64,000 bases of DNA, from positions 4,681,401 through 4,745,400 of the forward strand of contig OX359198.1 of the NCBI GenBank assembly GCA_947172415.1, in the 5' to 3' direction. The first letter of the stretch is position 1. Each line of letters begins with the position of its first letter. Source of the stretch: Chondrosia reniformis (lineage: Eukaryota > Porifera > Demospongiae > Chondrillida > Chondrillidae). Of the stretch, positions 25,901-37,721 are shown in pieces. Below the pieces are notes generated by a model. The model was not told the DNA's origin. It was given only the letters and a program-made list of their open reading frames with translations, and did not search any database. The position numbers and the translations under genes are program-made.

Positions 25901-28900
25901 CTGCTACATTGTAGATCTACATATTTGTGTGCTTTCACCTACCCATTATGTATTATACATGATGAACTTATTTAGGTGGGACCAGCAACTCTTGTATTGG
26001 GTGAAAAGGCACGAGAGTTTGGTCTAGGTCTCTCCATACTTCAGAGGCTTCACAAACTCTACAATTCAGATGGCATCAAAGACGTGGCTGAAGATTATTC
26101 CACAGAACTTATCACAAATTATCGTTGCCATTCAGGGATCCTCCGGCTCCCATCTCATTTGTTTTACAAGTCTACCTTACAAGTATGTTGATTTTATTGA
26201 AGTGCCCTGATTCAAAATGTTAGTTGTTGAATAAATTTGTACTCTTGAAGAATAGAGCCAGTCACAAATATAACAGAATTTCTATCAATATATATGCAGT
26301 ACCTATATACATATTTTTATACCTGTAATTTTAAAAAGCTACATTTAATTATGTGTAAAATTTATACGTATGTATTATGTAGGCTAGATCTGATAACCTA
26401 CTACATCCAGATACCAATCAGCCGATTCACTTCATTTGTACCTCATTTGAAGAAGATCTTAAAATACAGAGCAGAAAAGTAAACTTGAAAGAACAAGGAG
26501 AAATTGAAGCTAAAGAAATTTTAGATGCTATTAAGAGATATGGTTGGGCCAATTCTTGGCCTTTTCATTCTCAGACTGAAGATAGATGGTCCAATGTCGC
26601 AGTTGTGGCTCCTTCCAGATTCCAGGTTAGAATTAGCACATGCATGTATACATAATGTATACTGTAGTACATATATAAACAGCAATCCTTTAAATATTTA
26701 TAATCAGGAAAGAATTATTAAGAAGGTAATAAAGTCAAAAGAGTACAAGGAGATTGCTGGTATAAGTGTCCAAGTTGCCTTTGATATTCAAGGTGAGAGG
26801 TTAATATACATACACTTACACACCCAATTTATTGAGACTCAGCAAAAATTGTATTTAAAACCACATTGAATGTTTCAACCCGGAGGTCTGCATCAGCATA
26901 AATCATCAGCATCCTCATCAGCATTATGCTGATTAAGACCTCCGGGTTGAAACGTTCAATTTGGTTTTAAATACAATTGTTGCTGAGTCTCAATAAATTA
27001 TGAACGCAATATAAAACCCTTATCACTTCATTTACACACTGTATTATGGTTTTAAATATACATTTAAATTTATTTAATAAATCATATAATACTGTTTATG
27101 TGTTACTGTACACAGGTCGTGAGTTTCGTGCTGTCTTCCTCTGTACATCAGAACCTATTCAGCATAATGGAATAGTGGCCAACCCAACAAAGAGTATCTG
27201 TGATAAGTTTGTGTTTAACACTGTCATCACCAGAGCTCAGTCCTTGGTAGTTGCAGTTGGAAATCCTTTTAGACTACTTGGAACGGAAGAAAGTTTAGAA
27301 AATGGAGCTAGTTGCTGGAAGGCTTACATTAGGCACTGTCTAGAATGTAAATCACTGACCTTAGCTAATTCAGTAAGTCACAACTGTGCAACCTCATCAT
27401 TAAAAAGCCTTCGTGAGAGAGTGCTAATTAAGACCAGTGAATTAGTAGTTACAACCAGCCAATTGCATAGCACTAATACTGGAGATAGCATTTTGCAAGC
27501 TTACAGCAATGCAGTTCTAAAGAAAAAGCACATGGAGTGTGCTGCTCTTGCCTTACGTACTGTGGATGGTGATGCTAGTTGGACACTTTTGTGTAGTAAA
27601 AAGGAAAAAGGAGCGGTTTTGGGTAAAAGTGACACACCATCTCTATTTTCAGATTCAGAGACAATTAGATGTCAACTTTACCAGCAAACCCATAGATTTT
27701 GTGTTGCAAAACCTTTAGACTCAAAGAAAAATGACATTCACATTCAAGGAGTAAATAACAGAAAATGTGCATTTGATGGGGCTATTGTGGATGTACAACT
27801 ATTTCATAAAAATAGCAGTGGTTACAACTATGGCAAGGTGGTTAATATAGTTGAACAAGGACTTGTTGAGCAATATGTTTGCAGGGTAGACAAGTATAAC
27901 CCTATATTTTTCTTTCCACTTGACAGAAAGACACCCAAATTTATAAACCTTCCCCAGATTTCTAGATTGGGGGCAAAAAAGTTAAAGGAATCTAAGAAAC
28001 CAAATACAGAGAAGAAAAAGAAGAAATATGAACCACATGATGTGGTGTATTTTGACCCTGATTCTGTAAAAGAAGGTGAAGTTCCAAAGATTCGTGAATG
28101 TATTCCATTAGAGATTGCTGTAAACATGGTTTTTGTTGTTCAGCCTCTTAATTGGTGTAGCGACCATAGATTTCCGCTGGGTGTTGTGGTTGGAGTGTTG
28201 CCTCGTGGTGACACTATGTTTCATGCTGAAAGAATCTTGCAGGTGCAATATCAAATTACAAAAAATGAGGAAAGCTGTGATAATATTGAGATAAATAGTG
28301 AAACATCACCTCCCAAATGTGACAAGTGGAGGATGGCTTTCACTATAGATCCTAGTGAAGCCAAAAACTTGGATGATGCATTATCCCTAAATGTTTTAGA
28401 AAAAAATACAGACTACATCATTTTAGAATTTGCAGTACACATTGTAAATGCTGGCCGTTTGCTTCCTAAAGAGAGAAGGATTGAGGATTGCCTTCACTCC
28501 AGGTGTACTAGCATCTATGGAAAGTGTCAAGGAGAATACCGATTTACTCCTATGCTTCCTGAGCACATAACATGCCAACTCTCCTTGAATGCTAACCAGG
28601 AGAGGCAAGCTATTACAGTGTCAGGTAAGGCTAGGCTCAAATTATCTAATGGTGTAATTGACTTTCCTGATGACCCTCAAGTGGAAATTAAAGAAAGCGT
28701 TGTGTGTTCTTTAATTGCATTAACTTATGAGCAAGCAGAATGTCTGCTCTATTCAAATCAAGAAAGTCCATCAATTCAAGAGGCAGCGGAAGAAAAGCTA
28801 AAGCTGTACAATTGTTCAAAGTCTGCCAAAAGTTTTCCACTTGATGAGCAGTTGAAAATCTTGTTGATGATTGCTAAAGCTCTTCGCCTCAGGAGGCTAG

Positions 28901-31900
28901 GAGAGAGTGGACATATGTATGATCCAAGTGACCCTACATGTTTATCTGCTCCGTGCTCTCATATGTTAGTAGAAGAGATGATGATATGGGGTAATTCTGA
29001 GGTGGCAAAGAAATTATTTCATTCCTCAATTCCCTCTATTTTGCTTCGAATTCAGCCAAATCCAAAAGATGATGAATTAGAAAATTTTTGTACCAATTTT
29101 TCATCATTTTTATGTGCAAGTCTTAGATATGCTAGTGAGCAGTATCAAAGATGCATGGCAAGGGAAGAAGAAAAGATTCACCCACCTTTTCTGCTGATGC
29201 ATGACACAAAGAAGGAACTAATTGACAAACTTACTGAGAAGGATCTTCAAGGTGTGTTAAATCTGTTGAGTGCTGAGCACATCTATCCGCAGTTAGCTGT
29301 AATGAGTAGGCACAATGCCAGTATGAAGTCAAAAGCCTCATACAAGGCTATTGATGACCGCTCTAATGTTTCAGCTGAAGAAGTTAAGCAGAAATATGGA
29401 CACTATGACCTGAATGTGCTATACACACAGTTTTCCTCACCATTGCGTAGAGCCCCAGATGTAATTGTGCAAAGGTTACTACTGGATGCCATTTATGACT
29501 CACGAGATGCATCCTATAGCCATGAGGAGCTAAAGAAATTAAGTCAAACATTTAATGGTAAAATTAGAAATGCAAGCAGCTTTGAAAGAGCCTTGACTGC
29601 TTTAGATATAGCAATCTATGCTGGTAGATCTTCAATTTGTACAACTGCATTTATATCAGGTATATCAAAGACTAAAATAGAGTTGCTATTCCAGAACTTG
29701 GATCTTAAAAAGCTTCCAAAGAGACAGATGACTCTACCATCAACCGTGCTGCTTCCTCATACTTCCCATAAGCACAGACAATGGAAGGTTTTAGTTGCCA
29801 CATTTTTTAAGGATGACTGTGTAATGGATGTAACCCAATACACTGAACTTGTTCACTGTGATAGGAGAGTAAAAGCTAAACCCAATCATGAAACTAAGGC
29901 TTCTATGTTCACATGTACAGCTGATCATGACTCAAAGGACAGTGGTACATTTGAACGAAAGACATTACTATTTTGCCACAAGTCATTACTGACTATTGTC
30001 CCAATGTCATTCAGGATTGCAGCTAATGAGTTTATTCAGTCTCCAAGTGCAGAAAGCAGTGAGAAGATGCTATCCACATTGTCAAATCCTATTGACAGTG
30101 AGACTGATTTCAATATGGCTCCCCATATAGAGGATGCAAATTGTATTTTTGATGATGATTCTGATCTTGATTATTCAGTATCAAGTGAAAAGAACCAATT
30201 ACATGCTTCAGAAGAATCAGACGATGAAGACATAGAGAATCATCTGGCAAAGAGTAAAGATGCTAGCCAGACAACTGTTTCAGTTACAAAAGAAGACTTC
30301 TCTACTCAGTCACTTTTGAAAAAAGCTTCTTTTGCTTTTCTTGAGATTCCATTTTCTCTGCAGCTTTTTGATCCTCTAAAGATTTGGATGACATTTGACT
30401 CACGAGAGTTCATTTTAACCCCAATGATTCAACTAGTTGAAATAGCACCAAATCTCAATGTCTGCACTCAGCACCTTAGCTCACCTGCCATCTGTTTCTC
30501 CCCTAATGCTATCCAAATGGCATCTTCTGATGTTTATGAAGATATTGAGCAATATAAAAATCTCTGGGAAGGTGTCCTTCTACCAGAAGGAGCTGCATCT
30601 TCCTTTAAGTCTATTTCAGAAAATTCAAGATTGGTTATTATTCGTAATGTCTTACTTCAGTGGCCTAGGCTTGAGATTCCGAGCAATGCAGTTGATGATC
30701 CTTACTATGTGGTCAAGCAGAAAAATTTCATCACCTTGCAACTTCCAGACGGTTTCACTGAAGACTTAAATGCCTACATAGAGCTAAGACCTGGATGCCT
30801 ATTATGTGTCCGTTACATCATAAAATTGGAAGAAGATGAAACTAAATTATTATTTAGTTTAGCAAAGAGGATGGGGTTTGTAAAGGACACTGATGGAACA
30901 GAGGATGCTTTAAAGAGGCTATTAGGGCCTCACAGTGATGGCTATATTAGGGCTGTATATCATATGGTGATTAGAGAAACATCTGATCAAAAGGAGGAAC
31001 ATAAGGTAGGTTAATCAAAATACGTGCAACACTTTTATAAGATATCTTTTTTCAGGTAGATTTCTTTGCTTTTTAATGTATAGAAACCTTTGAAGCTGAA
31101 AGTCAAATTTCTCAGTGGTGGTGGACATAATGTATCTGTTGTAATGAAGGAGTTTCTGAGCCAAGAGAAATATAAATGTAACATTGAAGTGACTGAGATG
31201 AGCATTCCTGACATGTAAGTTTGACAATGTTACACGAGATTCTTCGAATTCTGTCTTTCTTTTATATGAAATATTTTTACATATGTCACTTGACATTTAA
31301 CATTTATATATGGCTGATAGGTTATTATCTTAATATCACAATATACAATACTGAGTATGTATATACAGCATGTACGTATAATACAGTCTGCTGAACAAAA
31401 AGCATGTGGCTAGGATGAACACTTACTATGTAATGGTCTGAACCACTAATTACCTGATAATGGGATAGAGCCATTAGTAAATATCCAATATTGTCTAGCT
31501 GCGTGTCCTAGGTTTGATTCCCAGAAATTAATTCTTTTGAGCTCTTTTCTAGTTCTTACGTGTATACTTGTGGTTTGATTATCAATAAAATTCTTCATAA
31601 TATGATGTCTGTATAGTAAAGCATTTATCATGCATACTTGCTTAATGTTTGTAGGAGAGTTTACAGTTCACTTGTAAGACTAAAAGAAGATTTCATAGCT
31701 TCTGATATAGCTCTTGTGAGGAAAGACAAGTTAAGAACTGTGAGAAACGGTAAGCGCTAAATTAAGTGAATTATTTTGTATGAGTCAATAATGAATACCA
31801 AAATGCATGCATGCCTCATGACAAGTTATGTATATAGGTTTGGTGGTATATAAGTATGTACCGGTGCTAATACAAGTACGTATAAATACTTACCCATGCC

Positions 31901-34687
31901 CATCTGCAGATAACTGGAAGATTGTTGAAAATGACAAAAATGTGCTAAAATTATGGAACAATCCTGGTTCTATAATGATCAATGAAGAACAACGAGAAGC
32001 CTTGAAACGATCAATGCAAGCTCCTTTCACTATGATACAAGGACCTCCAGGTTCATTATTGAGTGATCTACATACGTGCATACATACATACGTACATACA
32101 GTACCTATTAACAATCTGAGAATTATGCTATTATAATTCCCTCAGTTGATATATTAGTTGAGTCAATAAACTTAATAAAGACAAACTGACTTGTCAGAAA
32201 GGGAATGCTTCTGAGTCACCTATATTTGTTCATCCTCTTTGTTTCTCTTATAGGGACAGGAAAGAGTGTGACTGGTGCACACCTTGCTTACGCCTTTGCT
32301 TTAGTAAATAAGCAGAGGAATTCTTCTGGAATGAAGCCTCCATGTGTATTGTATTGTGGTCCATCAAATAAATCTGTTGAAGTAGTATTAAGTAAGTTTT
32401 AAATTAACACTACAAAGAAATAGTGTATCTACATATGCAGTGTGATATTTCCATTTACTTTCTAAATTTCATTGTACATGCCTTTCTAAAGTGATTAATG
32501 GTATTCATCCTTTAAAAGCCACAATTTGAAAGTAGCCAGGGTTAAAATTATACACTGAACCTTGCACAGTACTGATTATAAATACTGGGTTCAAATCCCA
32601 GTAATTGCTTTTTCCTTCTTTAATTGTTGCCTGATGTTTGAGAGTGATTACTTGTGGTTTGATTATCACTTCTCAATTATTCATGTATATTTATAATAAA
32701 CTGCATCCTTAGGAAACAGACTGAAAATTATTAGTTTAAGAATAGTTTCTGTGAAGGTTTTAATTTAATTACGTATGTTTGCAGACACACTTTTAGCTTT
32801 CCCTTTGTCATTAATATTAATCAACTAATAGAATTTTAATATTTCATTTGAATTTTGTGTAACTTGAATGTAGAAATGCTGCTGCCTATGAAAAACAACG
32901 TTAAATTATTGATGGTATATAGTCGCACCATAGAAAGTAATGATACCCAACCTATATTTGATCGTAAACTGCTGGGATACCCAAGGCATGAACACAAGTG
33001 TCCAGAGGAGCTGCAAGTACATATAATAGCTTTTTTAGTTCATACCATTGAAATAGTTGATGATATATACATACGTATGTACATACAGTACTGTATGTTT
33101 ACATACGTACATGAATTGCAAATATAGGAATTTGCTTTGCATCACTTGATAAGGAAGTCATCACATAGAAAAAAAATTAAAGATATTGAAGAAAGTTTGC
33201 AGCAGTCTAGAAAGGAAGGATTTGAGCCTAGTGGTAAAGCAATAAGAAAATGGAAAAAAGTAATTGAGAAATCTGAAAAGGAAATTATGGGAAAGGGATA
33301 CGACATTGTATTTTGTACTTGCAATGAGGCTGGGAGTGGAAGGATACCCAGAAGCCTTAGCCCCATTCAGTGCATCATTGATGAAGCAGCTATGGCCACT
33401 GAACCAGAGTGCATGGTACCTATATCCATATCAGAACATGTTGTTCTAATTGGTGACCACCAGCAGCTTCAGCCTATAATTGAGCACAGAGAGTCAAAGG
33501 AAAATGGACTGGAGTGTTCTCTCTTTGAGAGATATGCTCTGAAGATTGATGACCCTCCACTTATTAAATTGACGAAACAGTATAGAATGGTAAATAAATG
33601 TGTATAATGTATTATGCAGTATGTGTGTATTCTTCTGAATATATAGGTTAAGCTTTAGCATGTAACCATGCAGCAATTGTATACATAAATATTTTTATGA
33701 ATCTATCCAGAAAGCATTGAACTAATCCAATATGTACTTCTTCAGACTTATGTACATAATAGGCCATATACATATGAGGAGCTGGTGATGAAGGTCATAA
33801 TATACATATCAGAGAGTACGGTAGTACTCTCTAAGTAGGGATGGCCGAAAAAAACATGGCCGCCCTATTCAATGTATTATCAATTAAAACCTCATAAATC
33901 AAGTTTTACCACAGGCCATCCTGCAATCCATGTACTGTGTACATGTATGTATTTGATTGAAGTTGAAACTTATAGAGATTTAAGTGACATTTATATATGT
34001 CTAAATTATCAGTTTAATAAATATGGCCTCTATATAGATAGCCGAGGGTTTACCATGCACGTATGATTAACTATATGTCTATATTTATATAGAATGAATC
34101 TGTGTGCTCATTCCCGTCTGAACAATTTTATGATGGAGACCTGGTTGCTGATGAAAGCTTAAGAGGCAGAGTTTCAAAAGTTGAAAACTTAAAAAACTTC
34201 TGGCCCTCGAGTTAGTTATATTGATATATACCTATACTAGGATGTGTGTATGTTAGATGTTTTATATATATACAGAAAAACAACGAATTGTATTTTGTGA
34301 TGTGGAAGATACTGGGCAGAGAGCTGAAAAAGAAACTGCAGTGGGTACACACTCACAAAGTAATCATACTGAAGCCATTAAAGTGGTAAGGAGCTAGATG
34401 CAACCAACTGCAACAAGATCTTTAAGTTCAACTTTAACAACTGCAATATTACTTTATGATAGAAATATAGGCAGTCATGATTACATGATGCTATATATAA
34501 GTGCACATATAAGGTCAAACCTCCTATCATGCACTAATTGTCATTAACACATGTACACTATTTAAACAGTATTTAGTGTACATTCATTGATAAAGGTACG
34601 TATGTATATATATAAGCTGATGAAACACTTGAATTTGAATTGTTTATCTCTGCTAGTGTGAATAGAAAAGTGTTTTTGAGTCTATAT

Positions 34688-34718
<31 letters not shown>

Positions 34719-36940
34719 GTGAAACTATAAGTTATAGTTTCATCTAAGCAGGAATTGCATACGTATATATGTAGTAATTTGAACCAAACTTCCTGCCACA
34801 TAGAGCTATACATGGTACTAAACATTATGATCAAAACTGCTTTTGGTGTGTGTATTATGTGACTAGCATTGAATTATATAGTGGTAATAATATGTATATA
34901 TCCTGGACATGAAAAATCTAAGATATATACCATTTTCCTACATGCTATGCCTATTCTGTAAAAAAAGCTTATAGGGGGACTAAACCTAAAGAGAACTTTG
35001 GATGAAGATACAGGAGTCTTTTCTTTCTTCTTTTTCGTTCTTTCATCTACGGGGTCAGACAGCTGTTTCTGGGAATTCCACCCTTCATCAGTGATCCTGG
35101 GAGTCTTTGTCTTTTTCTTATCTTTATCTTGATCTTCTGTGAATCCTTGTATTAGTTAATTGGATTATATTATAAGGAGCACCTCCATATACTGTAACAC
35201 AGATTTCATTAGTTATTTAATTATAGTAATTTCAGTTATATATATACGTACATATAGTGGTTGCCATATTTTTCATTTTAAAACAACATTTAGGTGCAAA
35301 TTGTGGAAACTTTGATTAACAAATACAAAATTGAAACCAAAGAATTAGCTGTTCTTACCCCATATAAAGATCAAAAAATTCTCATCAGAAAACTTCTAGA
35401 GGAAAAAAGGATTGTAGATATTTCTGTACGCACTATTACTGAAAGCCAAGGTATGTACGTATGTAGATTATAATGGCTCTGGTAGCAATATATGTGCAAA
35501 TTACTCTGCATGGTTTGAAATGTTTATGCACCTCTACCAGTACCTTTAATCATGCATGTTCAGACACCATAAACATATAGGGAGAGAGTATTTACAGTTG
35601 TGTTCATATAATAGAGATTATTCTTCAATTGAGCAATCACAACAAAATTCAATTAATAATAAATGATGATGAGTGTACAAAAGCTTAAATATATAGAAAA
35701 TCTTTGACATGTACGTATTGATTGCGTTGCATACGTAGTAAATCATTTCAAATGCAAACAGAACATTCAATTCGGGCTTGGCTACAACGCACCTGAGAGA
35801 TTTGTACATACATTCATCATCATTATAGCTCATGAAGACCTACGTGCATGTGTTGAAATTAACCTTCTAGATCTACTAATTGATCATGAACATATTGTTG
35901 CTGATTGCTCAACAAGGACTATATAATCTCTATATATAATAGTAGTATACACTCAAATACATACGTATACTGTATATATGTCTATATATGTAGGCAGTGA
36001 ATTTGGACTGGTGGTTCTATCTACTGTCCGTTCACTTCCCATCAAGGATATTCAGGATGAGGAGGCTGTCCAAGCTGACAGACAGTGGATCTTGGAGAAT
36101 CTAGGATTTGTGACAGATCCCCATCAAGTGTGTGTTGGTATCACGAGAAGTAAATATGGACTGATTATAGTGGGTGAGTGAATCTAATGCCAAAACATGT
36201 GTCGATCAACTGCAGGTTGACATGTTTTATTTCATGTATTTTCAACCTATATAAATGCATTACTGTAACCCACAAAACTGCTAATATATATTACAGAACT
36301 GGTGTTAGGAGGTTCTGAATGCGAATGATGTGTAAAGTCTCTATAAACCTCTAAACAATATAATCACAATATTTTACATTTGAAGGTATTATGTATAATA
36401 TCCTGCTATCTGACACATATTTCAGTGGAATAGCATCCTATATATAGAACCTGTTTAGGCCACATTAATTATAAGTGATAAAAGGCTTTGAGTAAAATTC
36501 AAGAAAGTTAGGATTATATAAAGCTTACCTATAAAAATCAAGTTTTGAACTACAAAAGACTCAATGTAATGTATATATACGTATATCAGTGATATCACAC
36601 AATCAAATCAGAAATATGCATACATTATATAATTAATTGATCCAAAGTTTGTAATCCAACCATTGATTGTAATTAAAGAATACCAATTTTTCTTTCTTTT
36701 TCCACTTGGCCAGATAGCTAGCAGTTTTTGGAATGCACCTCAATTTCATCAGTATCTTTGTCTTCTATAAGTCCTATTGTGTGTTTTTATATGTCAATCC
36801 TTTTTTGCAACCTATATATATAATATTATGTAGGTAATGGAGTACTTTTAAATTATGACAAGTTGACTTGGAGTGAATTGCTGAATCACTATAGGAAGAA
36901 GAATTGTATAGTGGATGGAGCCAAATTTCCTTTAAAGTGA
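13972..36940 (+). CDS. HELZ2: HELZ2-like protein: three SF1 helicase modules plus RNB domain
   Basis: Relative of HELZ2, a nuclear receptor coactivator and interferon-induced RNA helicase/nuclease. Exons: 13972-14076, 14220-14267, 15808-15959, 17398-18412, 18858-19064, 19344-19592, 20416-20494, 20678-21009, 21737-21869, 22033-22133, 22205-22320, 22449-22509, 23381-23526, 24852-25848, 25976-26182, 26383-26625, 26708-26792, 27116-31005, 31084-31214, 31655-31749, 31910-32050, 32254-32391, 32874-33016, 33128-33589, 34093-34210, 34276-34385, 35294-35450, 35994-36173, 36834-36940. All junction phases agree and the total is 9,948 nt (3,315 residues). Helicase A: Walker A GPFGTGKT at 281-288, DEAAQ, GDHLQ, NYRCH, GREFRAV, NTVITRAQ. 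Helicase B: the same set, Walker A at 1088-1095. RNB: TIDPSEAKNLDDA around 1835-1847 and TSIYGKCQGE. Helicase C: GPPGTGKS at 2842-2849, DEAAM, GDHQQLQP, QYRMNES, ESQGSEFGLVV, GITRSK. No N-terminal zinc fingers seen. The first two exons are the least certain. Confidence 0.9.
14756..15173. mobile_element. MITE-like element in HELZ2-like intron 2
   Basis: The left end TAATCTTGGCTGGGGATCTG is mirrored by the right end CTGTTCCTCAGCCAAGATTA. The interior is non-coding. Confidence 0.6.
15431..15660. mobile_element. MITE-like element with CACAGGATCAAAT ends
   Basis: Left arm ACAGGATCAAATTTCAGGTT, with ATGAAACCTATTTGAAACTT further in, mirrors right arm AGTTTCAAATAGGTTTCATA and GACATTTGATCCTGTG. It is non-coding and lies in intron 2. 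Confidence 0.75.
16021..16585. mobile_element. Non-autonomous pogo/Tigger-like DNA transposon
   Basis: Terminal inverted repeats CAGTGCAGCCCACTTAATTC / GAATTAAGTGGGCTGCACTG are flanked by TA on each side, the tc1/mariner-type target duplication. Inside, the minus strand (16336-16124) encodes a CENP-B/pogo-type helix-turn-helix: LSIKRKLEIIDAVE followed by KKKEIATEFGILTSTLCGTL. The transposase catalytic domain is absent, so it is an internally deleted copy. It sits in intron 3 of the HELZ2-like gene. Confidence 0.88.
19858..20290 (-). other. Possible opposite-strand exons, unknown protein, inside HELZ2-like intron 6
   Basis: On the minus strand an open frame from about 20290 to 20024 reads ...TYNPTVPMRCVLKGSNSAGE and continues through VGVAVYSACTCASKHDPS and KKYTCENNCTAVKGQFDSG, a cysteine-rich, protein-like composition with a possible acceptor near 20252. 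A second open stretch at 19972-19858 contains NTERGQQIINAGCKNAG and GLLDGPTKLPPTN and ends at a weak AG/GTATAA donor. I do not recognise a family. It could be a nested gene, a retro-inserted fragment, or chance. Confidence 0.3.
20529..20562. repeat. (TA)n microsatellite
   Basis: Pure TA run in intron 7 of the HELZ2-like gene. Confidence 0.9.
21374..21643. mobile_element. MITE, same end type as 9829-10066
   Basis: Ends CCGTATGGACCTAAATTTTT and AAAATTTAGGTCCATACGG are inverted repeats. Internal palindromic pieces repeat the same CGCGGGAC/AAACTTTCG motif, as if one end had been copied inward. It lies in intron 8 of the HELZ2-like gene. Confidence 0.8.
22996..23282. repeat. Dispersed repeats with palindromic GAGAGTACGGTAGTACTCTC
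   Basis: Two parts. At 22996-23100, CAGAGAGTACGGTAGT is repeated twice and followed by a stretch that recurs at 33805-33890. At 23108-23282 lies the inverted partner of 6862-7022. Non-coding; intron 12 of the HELZ2-like gene. Confidence 0.7.
23652..23876. mobile_element. Fold-back MITE-like element
   Basis: Left arm GGTACATCCTTTGACTTTTG ... AAAATGCAGTTTGTTTT mirrors right arm AAAACAAACTGCGTTTTTAA ... CTCAAAAGTCGAAGGATGTACC. It is non-coding and lies in intron 13. Confidence 0.8.
26828..27003. mobile_element. Fold-back element with long arms
   Basis: About 70-base arms: TTTATTGAGACTCAGCAAAA ... GTTTCAACCCGGAGGTCT at the left is mirrored by AGACCTCCGGGTTGAAACG ... GCTGAGTCTCAATAAATTA at the right, with a short loop. 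It is non-coding and lies in intron 17, just before the RNB-containing exon. Confidence 0.88.
31435..31595. mobile_element. tRNA-like SINE, copy 1
   Basis: A box-B-like AGGTTTGATTCCCAG at about 31509 and the tail ACTTGTGGTTTGATTATCA are shared in order with the copy at 32510-32670. No cloverleaf can be completed, so it is not a tRNA gene. Intron 19 of the HELZ2-like gene. Confidence 0.5.
32510..32672. mobile_element. tRNA-like SINE, copy 2
   Basis: Contains CTGGGTTCAAATCCCAG, a good RNA polymerase III box B, followed by a diverged body and the same TACTTGTGGTTTGATTATCA tail as copy 1. Intron 22. Confidence 0.55.
33800..33895. repeat. Second copy of the GAGAGTACGGTAGTACTCTC repeat
   Basis: Matches about 23024-23105, including CTCTCTAAGTAGG and the following GGCCGAAAAAAACATGGCCG. 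Intron 24. Confidence 0.75.
34915..35115. repeat. Dispersed repeat family 'AGCTGTTTCTGGGAATTCC', copy 1
   Basis: Contains CAGCTGTTTCTGGGAATTCC, AACTTTGGATGAAGATACAG and CCTATTCTGTAAAAAAAGC. Inverted copies are at 37225-37460 and about 60440-60640, and a same-orientation copy at about 38930-39115. The copy here and the inverted copy at 37225 bracket the last three exons of the HELZ2-like gene. Confidence 0.75.
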
Positions 36941-37721
36941 TAAATTTATTTAAAAATATACTTGCATGCATTAGCTTTTGCTTTCGATAAATATAACTAT
37001 GTAATTATAATAGCAAAACTCATTTAATATAAACAGAATTGTTGCATAGTATATAGCAGGTGCACTGCTCATGTACATTTATGTATATTTATTATCATTA
37101 TTTACAGTATGTAATTAATCCCAACCCCAGACTGTTACTTAATCTTTTAATTGACATTGTACATCTGACATGCATGTTCAATTTTTGGCACCAAAATTGG
37201 GATAAGCCCCTTAGATTTAGCATATATAGAGAGGCAAGAGGATTCACAGAAGATACAGAAAAAGACAGACTTCCAGGATCACCGATGAAGGGTGGAATTC
37301 CCAGAAACAGCTGTCTGGCCCAGTGGAGAAAAAGAAGTGAGAAAAGACTCCTGTATCATCATCCAAAGCTCTCTCCAGGTTTAGTTCCCCTATAGGCTTT
37401 TTACAGAATAGGCATAACATGTGGAAAAATGGTGTATTAGATTTTTCATGTAAAACTTGTTAATATCATTGAGAGTTTATGAATGTGCATTAATATGATG
37501 TGAATTTGATAACAAATATATATGGATATAAATATCATTGAAATGTTGCAAAATTGCATCCTACTACGTATGCATGCAGTACACCTACGTATATTAAAAC
37601 AATGTTATGATATTATGCATAATTATAAAATACACTTACAGTATAATATAATATTATAACAAAATGATTTATACATATATAAAAGTATGTCATGACAGTG
37701 AAATACATGCACAATTGCAAG
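36941..37721. other. Convergent intergenic region with repeat copy
   Basis: Separates the HELZ2-like gene (plus) from oxidase gene A (minus), which converge here. 37225-37460 is an inverted copy of the 34915-35115 repeat. No canonical AATAAA is seen close to either stop codon. Confidence 0.6.

Noticed and set aside
32585-32610. A tRNA gene, from the GGTTCAAATCC box
   Set aside because: No acceptor stem, anticodon arm or A box could be completed. A SINE fits better.
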